Positions 8,114 through 16,743 of a stretch of 64,000 nucleotides of DNA are shown one piece after another. A program made the translations under genes and the position numbers. Under the pieces are notes generated by a model. That model was not told the origin of the DNA. It made no database searches and was given only the letters and a program-made list of their open reading frames with translations. The DNA is from [Bacillus] selenitireducens MLS10 (GTDB lineage Bacteria; Bacillota; Bacilli; Bacillales; Salisediminibacteriaceae), in contig NC_014219.1 in NCBI RefSeq assembly GCF_000093085.1, positions 496,001-560,000 of the forward strand. The letters are read 5' to 3'. The first letter of the stretch is position 1, and each line of letters starts with the position of its first letter.

Positions 8114-8959
8114 ATGCAGCGGATTGCATTTTCACCGTGTCCGAATGACACATTTATTTTTCACGCCCTTGTAAAGGGTCTGATCAAAGGGGCACCGCCT
8201 TTGGACGTCACCTATGCGGATATCGATAAAACGAACTACTGGGCGCAGGACCGGGAAGGCCCTGGCATCATGAAGATTTCCTATGCGGCGCTTCCATATG
8301 TCGTGGATGATTATCAGCTCATCCCCTGTGGCGGAGCTTTGGGCCGGGGCGTGGGTCCGCTCGTCCTGACAAAAGAACCGGCAGACGGTATCTCCTTTTT
8401 AAAAGGGAAGACCGTTGCGGTTCCGAGTGACCGCTCGACGGCCTATATGCTCTTCAGACTCTGGGTTGCCCAAAGGCTTCCGGAAGGGGTCGGTAAGATC
8501 GTGATCCTGCCGTTTCAGGACATCATGCCTGCGGTTCGTGACGGCAAGGTCGACGCGGGGCTCGTGATCCATGAAGCGCGGTTTACGTATCCGCTTTACG
8601 GCCTGAATCTTCTTCAGGATCTCGGTGACTGGTGGGAACAGGATACCGGGGCCCCGATTCCCCTCGGTGCGATCATCGCGAGAAAAGGTCAGGTGGATGC
8701 CGGACAGTGGACGGACTGGATCCGTTCGTCGGTTCAGTATGCCTTTGATCATCCCGATGCGTCAGCGGCGTATGTGATGGAACACGCGCAGGAGATGGAG
8801 AAGGATGTGCAGAAGCAGCATATTGACCTCTATGTGAATGAGTTTTCCCTCGATCTTGGCAAGGACGGTTTTCATGCCGTGGACTCGCTGCTCGGCCGGG
8901 CTGCAAAAGAAGGGCTCGTGCCGGAGATTGATCTGAAGCGGCTGCGGCTTGGTGAATAA
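8114..8959 (+). CDS. mqnD: 1,4-dihydroxy-6-naphthoate synthase
   Basis: Enzyme of the futalosine menaquinone pathway that converts cyclic dehypoxanthine futalosine to 1,4-dihydroxy-6-naphthoate. The 281 residues show a periplasmic-binding-protein-like fold without signal peptide: FSPCPNDTFIFHALV at the N-terminus, the DKTNYWAQ segment, GGALGRGVGPLV, and DAGLVIHEARFTYPLYGL in the second lobe. The ATG follows the mqnB stop directly, with GGGGGGATG upstream. The remaining pathway genes (mqnA, mqnC, mqnE) are not in this window. Confidence 0.92.
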   Translation: MQRIAFSPCPNDTFIFHALVKGLIKGAPPLDVTYADIDKTNYWAQDREGPGIMKISYAALPYVVDDYQLIPCGGALGRGVGPLVLTKEPADGISFLKGKTVAVPSDRSTAYMLFRLWVAQRLPEGVGKIVILPFQDIMPAVRDGKVDAGLVIHEARFTYPLYGLNLLQDLGDWWEQDTGAPIPLGAIIARKGQVDAGQWTDWIRSSVQYAFDHPDASAAYVMEHAQEMEKDVQKQHIDLYVNEFSLDLGKDGFHAVDSLLGRAAKEGLVPEIDLKRLRLGE

Positions 8960-8995
8960 ATCGAAGATCTTGCTTTTTGACATGCCGGAGTAAGC

Positions 8996-9042
8996 AAAAC
9001 CGTCAGGACCTGAGTCACACTCAGTTCCTGACGGTTTTTTGT
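8996..9042. terminator. Bidirectional intrinsic terminator
   Basis: Long hairpin (CCGTCAGGA..CTGAGT / ACTCAG..TCCTGACGG) with A and T tracts on either side, between the convergent mqnD and MFS genes. It can stop transcription from both. Confidence 0.85.
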
Positions 9043-9053
9043 TGTACGTTGAA

Positions 9054-10451
9054 TCAGCTGCTTCTCGCGTGTTCCGGTTCCTCGGACGGTAGCCGGAAGG
9101 TAATCAGGAAGGCGACGGTTGCGATGATGAATAATAACAGAAAGACTGTGGAGAGCCCCGAGGCGAGGACATCCGCCGGTGCACTTGCTTCACCGCCGTA
9201 CCCGCCGATGTACTGATTGAGGGTGGCTCCGAGGATCGTGATCCCGAGCGTCTGGCCGAGTGTCCTGAGAAAGGCGTTTGAGGACGAGGCCGCTCCGCGG
9301 TTGGTCCAGTCAACGGAGGACTGAACGATGACGGTGAACATCGTCATGGCAAGCCCGAACCCGGCCCCGACGAAGAACATTATGATAACGAGCAGCCAAT
9401 TTGGTGTCGCGGCAGTGACGAAGGTCATCGCGAGCGTACTGAGCATGATGAGTCCTGTGCCGCCAATGCAGACCGGTTTCGCTCCGAACTGTTTGAGGAG
9501 CCGGCTGCTCATAAAGGCTGCGATCGGCCAGCCGAGGGACATCGGGATGAGCGTGAGGCCCGAGAAGATGGCCGCCAGGCCGAGCACCCCCTGTACCCAG
9601 AGAGGAAGATAGGCGGTGAGACCGATCAGGATCATGCCGAGCATGAGGCTCGCGAGATTGGCCGTTAACAGATGCTGGTTTTTCAAGAGATGGAGCGGAA
9701 CCATTGGCTCGGCTGTCCTGATCTGAATCCGGACAAACAGAACGAGAAACAGTCCGGCAATCAGAAACAGGCTGTACATGAGCGGGTCCGTCCATGCAAT
9801 GTCGGTCCCTCCTGAGAGAAGGGCGTACAGCAGGGCGCCGGTCCCGATGATGAACGTCAGAGCGCCTTTGTAATCAATGCGCCGTTTTTTCTTTTCAATC
9901 TGTTCCTGCAGGTGCCGGCCGACAAGGTGCATGGCCACAAGGCCAAAGGGAACGTTGATGAAAAAGATCCAGTGCCAGGTAAGAAAATCAACGAAAAAAC
10001 CGCCGACGAGGGGACCGAAGATCCCTGCAACACCCCAAATCGAACCGATTATGGCCTGGGCTTTTGCGCGCTGTTCGTATTGAAAGACATCGCCGACAAT
10101 CGTAAAGGTCATCGGGGTCAATGCGCCTGCACCAATGCCCTGAATGGCCCGGAAAAAGATGAGCTGTTCCATGGACTGGGAAAACCCGCAGAGAACCGAT
10201 CCGAGAAGAAAGACGGAAACGCCGCCGATAAAGACGCGCTTTCGTCCGAATAAATCCGCAAGCTTTCCGAAAATCGGCGTCATCACGGCATATGTGAGCA
10301 GGTAAGCAGCGAACACCCAGCTGATTTTGTCCATACCGCCAAGGTCTGACGTAATACTCGGCATCGCCGTACTGATGACAGTAACCTCGACAGCGGCGAG
10401 AAAGGTCGCAATCAGGAGGGCGACGATAATCTTTTTCTGGTAAGTATCCAT
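9054..10451 (-). CDS. MFS multidrug exporter, DHA2 (EmrB/QacA) family, 14 helices
   Basis: Proton-driven drug exporter of 465 residues. The N-terminal signature is FLAAVEVTVISTAMPSI, followed by the MFS loop motif GKLADLFGRKRVFIGG and the antiporter motif C-like segment GIWGVAGIFGPLVGGFF. The hydrophobic profile fits 14 helices. Start is the ATG giving MDTYQKK, with AAGGAC correctly spaced; an upstream ATG would add ten polar residues without a ribosome site. No dedicated regulator is adjacent, so the substrate cannot be guessed. Confidence 0.9.
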   Translation of the reverse strand: MDTYQKKIIVALLIATFLAAVEVTVISTAMPSITSDLGGMDKISWVFAAYLLTYAVMTPIFGKLADLFGRKRVFIGGVSVFLLGSVLCGFSQSMEQLIFFRAIQGIGAGALTPMTFTIVGDVFQYEQRAKAQAIIGSIWGVAGIFGPLVGGFFVDFLTWHWIFFINVPFGLVAMHLVGRHLQEQIEKKKRRIDYKGALTFIIGTGALLYALLSGGTDIAWTDPLMYSLFLIAGLFLVLFVRIQIRTAEPMVPLHLLKNQHLLTANLASLMLGMILIGLTAYLPLWVQGVLGLAAIFSGLTLIPMSLGWPIAAFMSSRLLKQFGAKPVCIGGTGLIMLSTLAMTFVTAATPNWLLVIIMFFVGAGFGLAMTMFTVIVQSSVDWTNRGAASSSNAFLRTLGQTLGITILGATLNQYIGGYGGEASAPADVLASGLSTVFLLLFIIATVAFLITFRLPSEEPEHARSS

Positions 10452-10498
10452 AGCGGCGTCCTTTCCTGTATGTAGTCCCACTCAGTATAACAGGAAAA

Positions 10499-10538
10499 CA
10501 AACCATCCCCAATCGGCAAATGCCAATGGGGATGGTTT
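10499..10538 (-). terminator. Terminator of the sortase operon
   Basis: Stem AACCATCCCC / GGGGATGGTT around a partly paired loop, followed on the minus strand by GTTTTCC. The hairpin overlaps the sortase stop codon. Confidence 0.7.
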
Positions 10539-11274
10539 AGAGTTCCTGATCGGTGACAAGTTCCGTAAAGACAACGAGACGCTCGCGATGTGTGCCGGCA
10601 TTTCGGTCAAATTCACCGGTACAGGTGATCAGATTTAAGCGTTGTGTGGCCGAAGGGCCAAATATAAGATCCATCGGTGCATCATCATACGGATACACTT
10701 CCATGCGTGTTACTTCGAAGGCAAGTTCCGTTCCTTCGACATCCTCTATATAAATCCGGTCGCCCAGGGTTAGTTGATCGAGATCAAAAAAGATGGCAGG
10801 ACCGCTGCGGTCATCCACGTGACCGGCCATGACCGAATTTCCGGCAGCGCCGGGTTTCGGTCCGCGGTGGAACCAGCCGACAGTGTCTCCGTCATCCGGG
10901 ACACCCATCTGACCGTTCTCAAGGATCCCCACGTCTTCAATGTCAGCACGAACATCAATGGCCGGAATCGAAATCACCGATGGATCGATCCCTCTCGGAC
11001 CGGATGAAACGGGTTGAACGGGTTCGGTCGTTTGCACGACCTGACTGTTTTCTTTGGAATCGGTCTCTGATCCAGCAGATTCAATCGGTTCTTCAGTCTC
11101 TGATTCACCGTCTGCCAAAACATCATTTACACCTGTCTGACTGTTTCCCTCCACAGTGTTGTTTTCCGATGGTTCAGACAGCGTGTCTTCATTATCTGAA
11201 ACCTGACTGCAGCCAGCTGCAGTCAGGATCAGAACCAGCACAAAGGCCGGGAGTATCTTATTGTTCAAACGCAT
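10537..11274 (-). CDS. Sortase (class F-like)
   Basis: Extracytoplasmic cysteine transpeptidase of 245 residues that anchors surface proteins to the cell wall. Its N-terminal hydrophobic helix has a lipobox-like end (LTAAGCSQ), then an acidic Ser/Thr-rich linker to about residue 95. The sortase barrel carries the catalytic His in SVMAGHVDD, Cys in LITCTGEF and Arg in THRERLVVF. The linker and single-domain layout resemble class F. The start lies inside the end of the DUF4397 gene (17-base overlap), so the two are coupled. Its likely substrate is that neighbour, whose C-terminus carries MPQTG. Confidence 0.88.
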   Translation of the reverse strand: MRLNNKILPAFVLVLILTAAGCSQVSDNEDTLSEPSENNTVEGNSQTGVNDVLADGESETEEPIESAGSETDSKENSQVVQTTEPVQPVSSGPRGIDPSVISIPAIDVRADIEDVGILENGQMGVPDDGDTVGWFHRGPKPGAAGNSVMAGHVDDRSGPAIFFDLDQLTLGDRIYIEDVEGTELAFEVTRMEVYPYDDAPMDLIFGPSATQRLNLITCTGEFDRNAGTHRERLVVFTELVTDQEL

Positions 11275-12070
11275 ATCTTCTGCGGACGATGACGAACATC
11301 GCACCGGCACCCGCAAGGAGGCTCAGGTAAAGCGGGAGCATCGTGGAGGACTGGGAAGCCCCGCCCATACCGGTTTGCGGCATATCACCAGGCATTGCAT
11401 AAGCGTCGTCAGCGACAACAACAACACCGAGGTCTTCAAGCGCGCCTACTGCATATACGGAATATACCGTGTCTGCTTCAAGTGTCGTACCGGAGAGATC
11501 AAGTACCTGATCTTCTGTGCCGGCAGCACGGATTTCAAGATCATACGTGTCAGGGTCCAACTCGAGGTAGTCAGTGACTGCGAAGAATTCCGCTCCTTCA
11601 AAGAGGGAGTCACCGCCAACAAGGCCTACATCAACTGCCGGTGCATCCGGAGACAAGTGACCAACGCGAACCTTTGTCATGCCTTCAGCCACCGTGTTGT
11701 CATCGACGAATGCTTCAAGTCTGAAGTCTCCGCCATCGAGGAAGTCAACAGCTGCGACAGTGTAATGCGTACCGCCTTCAACAGTCAGTGTCTGCTCATA
11801 GACTGCTTCATCTTCACCGGCAGCATGGATCGCAACATCGTGATCACCGGCAGGCAGTTCTAAGTAACCTGTGATATCTTCAAATGCAGCACCTTCCACA
11901 GCCAAATCACCATTCACATAAATATCAACGGCCGGGGCATCTGGGGAAGCGTGGAACACACGAACCATGGCGTTATCGTCACCGTGATTATCAGCGAAAG
12001 CCGTACCCGCGAACAATGAAAGCATCAGTACCATAGCGAGACTTGAGAGTAACCATTTTTTCAGTTGCAA
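11258..12070 (-). CDS. DUF4397 surface protein with MPQTG sorting signal
   Basis: Secreted, wall-anchored protein of about 270 residues. The signal peptide ends at GTAFA-DNHG. Two DUF4397 units follow, both beginning with a (R)VxHxSPDAPAVD motif: VFHASPDAPAVDIYV and VGHLSPDAPAVDVGL. The C-terminus has MPQTG, a hydrophobic helix and RRR, which is a sorting signal in which Met replaces the usual Leu. I prefer the TTG start because GAGGAG is nine bases away. The in-frame ATG three codons earlier touches the ribosome site and could hardly use it. The role of DUF4397 is unknown; it is beta-rich and common on Bacillus surfaces. Confidence 0.85.
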   Translation of the reverse strand: MQLKKWLLSSLAMVLMLSLFAGTAFADNHGDDNAMVRVFHASPDAPAVDIYVNGDLAVEGAAFEDITGYLELPAGDHDVAIHAAGEDEAVYEQTLTVEGGTHYTVAAVDFLDGGDFRLEAFVDDNTVAEGMTKVRVGHLSPDAPAVDVGLVGGDSLFEGAEFFAVTDYLELDPDTYDLEIRAAGTEDQVLDLSGTTLEADTVYSVYAVGALEDLGVVVVADDAYAMPGDMPQTGMGGASQSSTMLPLYLSLLAGAGAMFVIVRRRYAFEQ

Positions 12071-12079
12071 TTGAATCAT

Positions 12080-12412
12080 CTCCTCAATCTGATTTTTTGC
12101 ATGAAGGTTCGTTTTTGTACAACAAATGCTAATAATCAGTTGCACAATTGTTCAACCCTTGCACGGTTACTAATACCTCGATAGTGTAAAAACGAAACCT
12201 TGAATCTGATAATAAATTGAAAAACATGAGATTTTTGATCAGGAAGTCCCAGTGATCCTTCAATAGTCTCAGGAGACGGGACGTTACCGGGCGCGTATGC
12301 TTTTTTCAAAATCATATGCAAAAGAGGGCGTTTCTCCCTTCGGACCTTGCAACATGGCACAATTTCCGTTACAATGATGAACAATCATTTATTATGAATA
12401 TTCAAACAACGA
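12080..12412. other. Intergenic region between the DUF4397 gene and the SAM riboswitch
   Basis: About 330 bases without a credible gene. An 82-codon minus-strand frame exists but has no ribosome site, an improbable composition and no family resemblance. The stretch must hold the divergent promoters for the DUF4397/sortase pair and the methionine operon. Neither matches consensus well enough to place. Confidence 0.5.
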
Positions 12413-12522
12413 TTCTTATCGTGAGAGGTGGAGGGAAAGGCCCTGCGAAACCTCAGCAACCAGCCTGCGTGGGGCAGGTCAGGTGCTAATTCCTGCGGAC
12501 CGGGTGTCCGTAAAGATAAGAA
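12413..12522 (+). ncRNA. SAM-I (S-box) riboswitch aptamer
   Basis: Shows the S-box core: P1 arm TTCTTATC (12413-12420) pairs with GATAAGAA (12515-12522). In between lie GAGAGGTGGAGGGAAAGGCCC, CGAAACCTCAGCAACC and GGTGCTAATTCC. SAM binding stabilises P1 and lets the downstream terminator form, lowering expression of the methionine operon. Confidence 0.96.
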
Positions 12523-12540
12523 GAAGTGTCTGTTTACACA

Positions 12541-12578
12541 AACCTTCTTCTTTCGCTTTTGCAAAGAGGAAGGTTTTT
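12541..12578 (+). terminator. SAM-riboswitch terminator hairpin
   Basis: AACCTTC with TTCTTT pairs with AAAGAG and GAAGGTT, followed by TTTTT. The 5' arm CTTCTTCTT is also complementary to AAGAAGAAG at the 3' side of P1 (12518-12526), which gives the competing antiterminator. Confidence 0.9.
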
Positions 12579-12599
12579 ATATGGAAGGAGCTGTGCATA

Positions 12600-13721
12600 T
12601 TGGGGAAGAAACAAAGACTGTTGGACACATCGGTTGTTCAGATCGGCAACCGGAGTGATGAACGGACCGGAACGGTGAGTCCGGCGATTTATCCGTCGAC
12701 GGCCTACAGGCATGAAGGCATCGGGAAGTCGACAGGCTATGATTATTCACGGACGGGGAATCCGACCAGGGAAGTGCTTGAAGAAGGGATCGCTCAGTTG
12801 GAAGGCGGTCATGGCGGATTTGCCTGTTCGTCGGGCATGGCGGCCATTCAGGTGGTCATGTCCTTATTTGAACAGGGGGATCATATCCTCGCGACGAGCG
12901 ACCTTTACGGCGGAACATACCGCCTCTTTGAGGAAGGGTGGCGAAAATGGGGCCTCTCCTTTTCCTACGGCGATGCGGAAGACCTGGCGTTTTTTGAGAA
13001 TGCCATTACCGAACAGACGAAGGCGCTGTTTATTGAGACGCCGACGAATCCGATGATGCATGTCGCGGACCTGTCGGCCTTTTCCGCTCTCGCGAAGAAG
13101 CACGGTCTCCTTCTGATTGTGGATAACACCTTCTACACGCCATACTTGCAGCGGCCGATTGAATCCGGGGCGGATATCGTGATTCACAGTGCGTCAAAAT
13201 ACCTCGCCGGTCATAATGACGTCATTGCGGGGCTCGTAGTGACTGCAGAAGCGTCACTCTCAGAACGGGTCGGCTACTACCTGAACAGCATCGGTGCGAT
13301 TTTGTCACCGATGGATGCGTGGCTCGTAATGAGGGGGATGAAGACCCTTGCGCTTCGTATGGAGCGTCATCGGGAGAATGCCCGGCGCATTGCCACTTTT
13401 CTCAAGGACCATCCACTCGTGACGGATGTCCTTTATCCGGGTGACGGCGGGATGATGTCGTTTCGGGTGAAGGAAGAGGCGATGGTGAATCCGCTCTTGC
13501 AGCATTTGGAGCTGATTACGTTTGCGGAGAGCCTCGGAGGTGTGGAGAGTTTGATGACCTATCCGGCGACGCAGACCCATGCGGATGTCCCGGAAGAGGT
13601 TCGCGCGCGGCTTGGCGTCTGTAACCGACTCCTCCGCTTTTCGGTAGGCATTGAAGGAGCAGATGATTTAATTGACGATCTAGATCAGGCACTCAATCAG
13701 GCAGGAGGCAATGTATCATGA
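12600..13721 (+). CDS. metI: Cystathionine gamma-synthase / O-acetylhomoserine thiolyase
   Basis: PLP enzyme of 373 residues, the same length as B. subtilis MetI, joining an activated homoserine ester to cysteine or sulfide. Seen: VVQIGNRSDERTGTVSPAIYPSTAYRH, SSGMAAIQ, the PLP-binding region DNTFYTPYLQRP and the Schiff-base lysine in VIHSASKYLAGHND. The start is taken as TTG (12600) because AAGGAG ends nine bases upstream and earlier in-frame residues are encoded by the riboswitch itself. It overlaps metC by four bases. Regulated by the upstream SAM riboswitch. Confidence 0.95.
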   Translation: MGKKQRLLDTSVVQIGNRSDERTGTVSPAIYPSTAYRHEGIGKSTGYDYSRTGNPTREVLEEGIAQLEGGHGGFACSSGMAAIQVVMSLFEQGDHILATSDLYGGTYRLFEEGWRKWGLSFSYGDAEDLAFFENAITEQTKALFIETPTNPMMHVADLSAFSALAKKHGLLLIVDNTFYTPYLQRPIESGADIVIHSASKYLAGHNDVIAGLVVTAEASLSERVGYYLNSIGAILSPMDAWLVMRGMKTLALRMERHRENARRIATFLKDHPLVTDVLYPGDGGMMSFRVKEEAMVNPLLQHLELITFAESLGGVESLMTYPATQTHADVPEEVRARLGVCNRLLRFSVGIEGADDLIDDLDQALNQAGGNVS

Positions 13722-14878
13722 CAGAATCCTTAGACATACAGACAAGACTGCTGCATCACCGGCATAAGACGGATCCGCATAACGGGGCCGTCAGCGTCGG
13801 GGTACAACACGCATCAACCTTTCATCAGAACAGCCTCGAACAGTTTGGGGCATATGACTATGCAAGAAGCGGCAATCCGACTCGGGAAGCATTGGAAGAG
13901 ATCTTTGCGGGGCTTGAGAACGGCACCGATGCGTTCGCGTTTGCCTCCGGCATGGCAGCCATTTCAACGACGTTTATGCTGCTGTCATCCGGGGATCATC
14001 TCGTCATTACCGAAGATGTGTACGGCGGTACGTTTCGCATGACGACGGAGGTGCTGACCCGCCTTGGGATTGAGCATACCTTTGTGGATATGACCCGGGT
14101 GGACGAGGTGAAAGCGACCCTTCAGGACAATACGAAGATGATCTTCATGGAGACGCCGTCGAACCCGACGATGAAAATCACTCCGATCAGAGACATCGTC
14201 GCCCTTGCCGAGGCCCATGACTGTCTTACGGTTCTTGATAATACGTTTATGACGCCTGTTCTTCAGCGCCCCCTCGATCTTGGTGTGGATATTGTCGTGC
14301 ACAGTGCGACGAAATTCATCGGCGGTCACAGTGACGTCGTGAGCGGACTCGCCGTTGTGAAACGTCCGGATCTCGCCGGTCGTCTCGGCTTTCTACAAAA
14401 CAGCTTCGGTGCCATTCCGGGACCGGACGACTGCTGGCTGATTATGCGGGGGTTGAAGACGCTCCATACACGGATGATGGTCTCACAGGAAGTGGCTTCG
14501 AATCTTGCGCATTGGCTCGACGTGCAGCCGGAAGTAAAGCGGGTCTATTACCCGGGGTTCTCCGATCAGCTGGGGAATGCTATTCATGCCGGGCAGTCTG
14601 ACGGCCCAGGAGCGGTGCTGTCCTTTGAACTCGCGGACCGTGAAGCGGTGAGCCGTTTCAGTCAGGCGGTGGAGATCCCGGTCTTTGCCGTCAGTCTCGG
14701 AGCGGTGGAGTCGATTTTGTCCTATCCGGCCAAGATGAGCCACGCGGCCATGCCTGACCATGAACGGGTGGCAAGAGGCATCACCGACGGCCTGCTCCGT
14801 CTCTCCGTCGGGCTTGAAAGTGAAGCAGATTTAAAACGCGATTTCCGTCAGGCGTTCGACAGCCTGGCAAGGATGTGA
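13718..14878 (+). CDS. metC: Cystathionine beta-lyase
   Basis: PLP enzyme of 386 residues that cleaves cystathionine to homocysteine, pyruvate and ammonia. It is a paralogue of the preceding gene. Seen: TRLLHHRHKTDPHNGAVSVG, ASGMAAIS, VLDNTFMTPVLQRP and the PLP lysine in VVHSATKFIGGHSD. ATGA overlap with metI shows translational coupling. The assignment to MetC over another gamma-family enzyme rests on the MetI-MetC-MetF-MetH order typical of Bacillus methionine operons. Confidence 0.93.
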   Translation: MTESLDIQTRLLHHRHKTDPHNGAVSVGVQHASTFHQNSLEQFGAYDYARSGNPTREALEEIFAGLENGTDAFAFASGMAAISTTFMLLSSGDHLVITEDVYGGTFRMTTEVLTRLGIEHTFVDMTRVDEVKATLQDNTKMIFMETPSNPTMKITPIRDIVALAEAHDCLTVLDNTFMTPVLQRPLDLGVDIVVHSATKFIGGHSDVVSGLAVVKRPDLAGRLGFLQNSFGAIPGPDDCWLIMRGLKTLHTRMMVSQEVASNLAHWLDVQPEVKRVYYPGFSDQLGNAIHAGQSDGPGAVLSFELADREAVSRFSQAVEIPVFAVSLGAVESILSYPAKMSHAAMPDHERVARGITDGLLRLSVGLESEADLKRDFRQAFDSLARM

Positions 14879-14888
14879 GGTGCTGGCC

Positions 14889-16743
14889 ATGGATTTCTTA
14901 CAGGCTCTGAAGACCCGGGTCCTCGTCGGCGACGGCGCCATGGGAACGCTTCTTTATCAGGAGGGGTTTGAAGGATGCTTTGAAGAACTCAATGAGACCG
15001 CGCCGGATAAGGTGGCGCAGGTACACCGCCGTTATATCGAAGCGGGCTCGGATGTCATTCAGACGAACACCTACGCTGCGAACCGGATTAAGCTCCGTCG
15101 CTATCAGCTCGAGGACCGCGTCAGGGAGCTCAATGAGGCGGCGGTTCAGGTCGCGAGAGAGGCGGCCGGTAACGAAGCGTTTGTCGTTGCGACCATTGGC
15201 GGCATCAAGGCCTTCTTTCTTACGGAAGATTCGGAAGAAGAGATGAAAGAGGCGCTCGAAGAGCAGGTGGCAATCCTTTCCGAATCGGATGTGGACGGTT
15301 TTCTTCTCGAGACTTTCTATGATTTAAATGAAATGCTGGGTGTTATCCGTGCGATCCGCGAGCGGACGGATAAACCCGTCATCGCGAATTTGACGATGGG
15401 AGATATCGGTGTCATGCAGGGCGGCACGCCCATTGCCGATGCCCTCTCGGCCTGTGAAGAGGCGGGGGCGGACGTTGTCGGGCTGAACTGCCGGATGGGG
15501 CCGTATCATATGCTGCAGTCCCTCGAACAGGTTCCCCTCACGGAGGGGCGGATGCTTTCGGTGTATCCGAACGCCTCGTTGCCGAACGTGCGGGACGGGC
15601 GTTTTTTCTATCAGTCCAATCCTGGCTACTTCAAGCGGATGACCCGCTCACTCGTGCAGGAAGGCGCGAGACTCATCGGCGGCTGCTGCGGGACGGCAGA
15701 AGAACATATCCGTGCGATCCGGCAGGCGGTGGATGAAGGAGAGCTTGAACCGGTCACCGTCAAACACACTGTGAAACCGGCTCCGCGCATCGAAGCCGTG
15801 AAGCCGGACGATCAGCCGAAGACGCTTCCAGAGATCTTGAAGGAGAAGACATCGGTGATTGTGGAACTCGACCCGCCGAAATCCCTTGCACTCGTCCCGA
15901 AGTTTCTTGAAGGGGCAGAGGCCCTCACCCGTGCAGGCGCGGATGCCGTGACCCTTGCGGATAATTCCCTGGCTGTTTCGCGTGTGGACAACTTTGCCCT
16001 CGGAATGCGCATGAAGCATGAAAAACAGGCCCGGCCGCTCCTTCATATGGCGTGCCGGGACCGCAACATCATCGGCATGCAGTCCCACCTGCTCGGGCTT
16101 CATACGGCGGGGATTCATGATATTCTCACCATCACCGGTGATCCGGCGAAGGTGGGGGATTTCCCCGGCGCTACGTCCGTCTATGATATGGCATCGATGG
16201 ATCTCATCCGTCTTGTGAAACAGCTGAACGAAGGGATCTCGTTCTCCGGGAAAGACATTGGAGAAAAGACAACCTTCAGCGTCGGTGCGGCATTTAATGC
16301 GAACGCACGCCGCATCGATCGGGAAGTAAAGCGCCTTGAACAGAAAGTTGCCGCAGGGGCCGATTATTTTATGAGCCAGCCGGTCTATGATCCTGCGCGC
16401 TTTAAGGAGATTCATGATGCGACAAAGCATCTGAACGTGCCGATTTTTATGGGGATTATGCCCCCTTGTGAGTTCAAGAAACGCAGAGTTTCTCCATTAT
16501 GAGGTGCCGGGGATTTCCCTCACCGACGGGGTCCGGGAACGGATGGCCTGGCTTGACGGTAACCGCGAAGCCAGTGAACGGGAAGGGATCGCCCTTGCCA
16601 AGGAACTCCTCGATGCGGCGCTTCCGTATTTCAGCGGGATCTATCTGATCACCCCGTTTTTGCGGTATGAAATGACGGCTGAACTGACGCGCTACGTGCA
16701 CAGCAAAACAGTCAGCCTTGAACAGGAAGGACGATCGTTATGA
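14889..16743 (+). pseudogene. yitJ: Bifunctional homocysteine S-methyltransferase / methylenetetrahydrofolate reductase, frameshifted
   Basis: YitJ-type fusion of about 617 residues. The N-terminal homocysteine methyltransferase domain (about 1-285) has GDGAMGTLL and the zinc motif GGCCGT. The C-terminal MTHFR domain (about 310-617) has ADNSLAVSRVDN and ITGDPAKVGDFPGATSVYD. The frame breaks at the five-C run 16461-16465. With one C fewer, the text reads MPLVSSRNAEFLHYEVPG, as in intact homologues. As written, translation ends at 16502 and about 80 residues are lost. ATG is preceded by GAGGTG; its stop overlaps the metH start (ATGA). A homopolymer sequencing error is as likely as a true mutation. 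Confidence 0.9.

Noticed and set aside
12136-12384. 82-codon minus-strand frame upstream of the methionine operon
   Set aside because: No ribosome site, no recognisable domain and an ordinary non-coding composition; it overlaps the upstream region of the DUF4397 gene.
16458-16502. Programmed frameshift in the metF-type gene
   Set aside because: No slippery heptamer, stimulatory stem or internal ribosome site is evident; a one-base indel in a C run is the simplest explanation.
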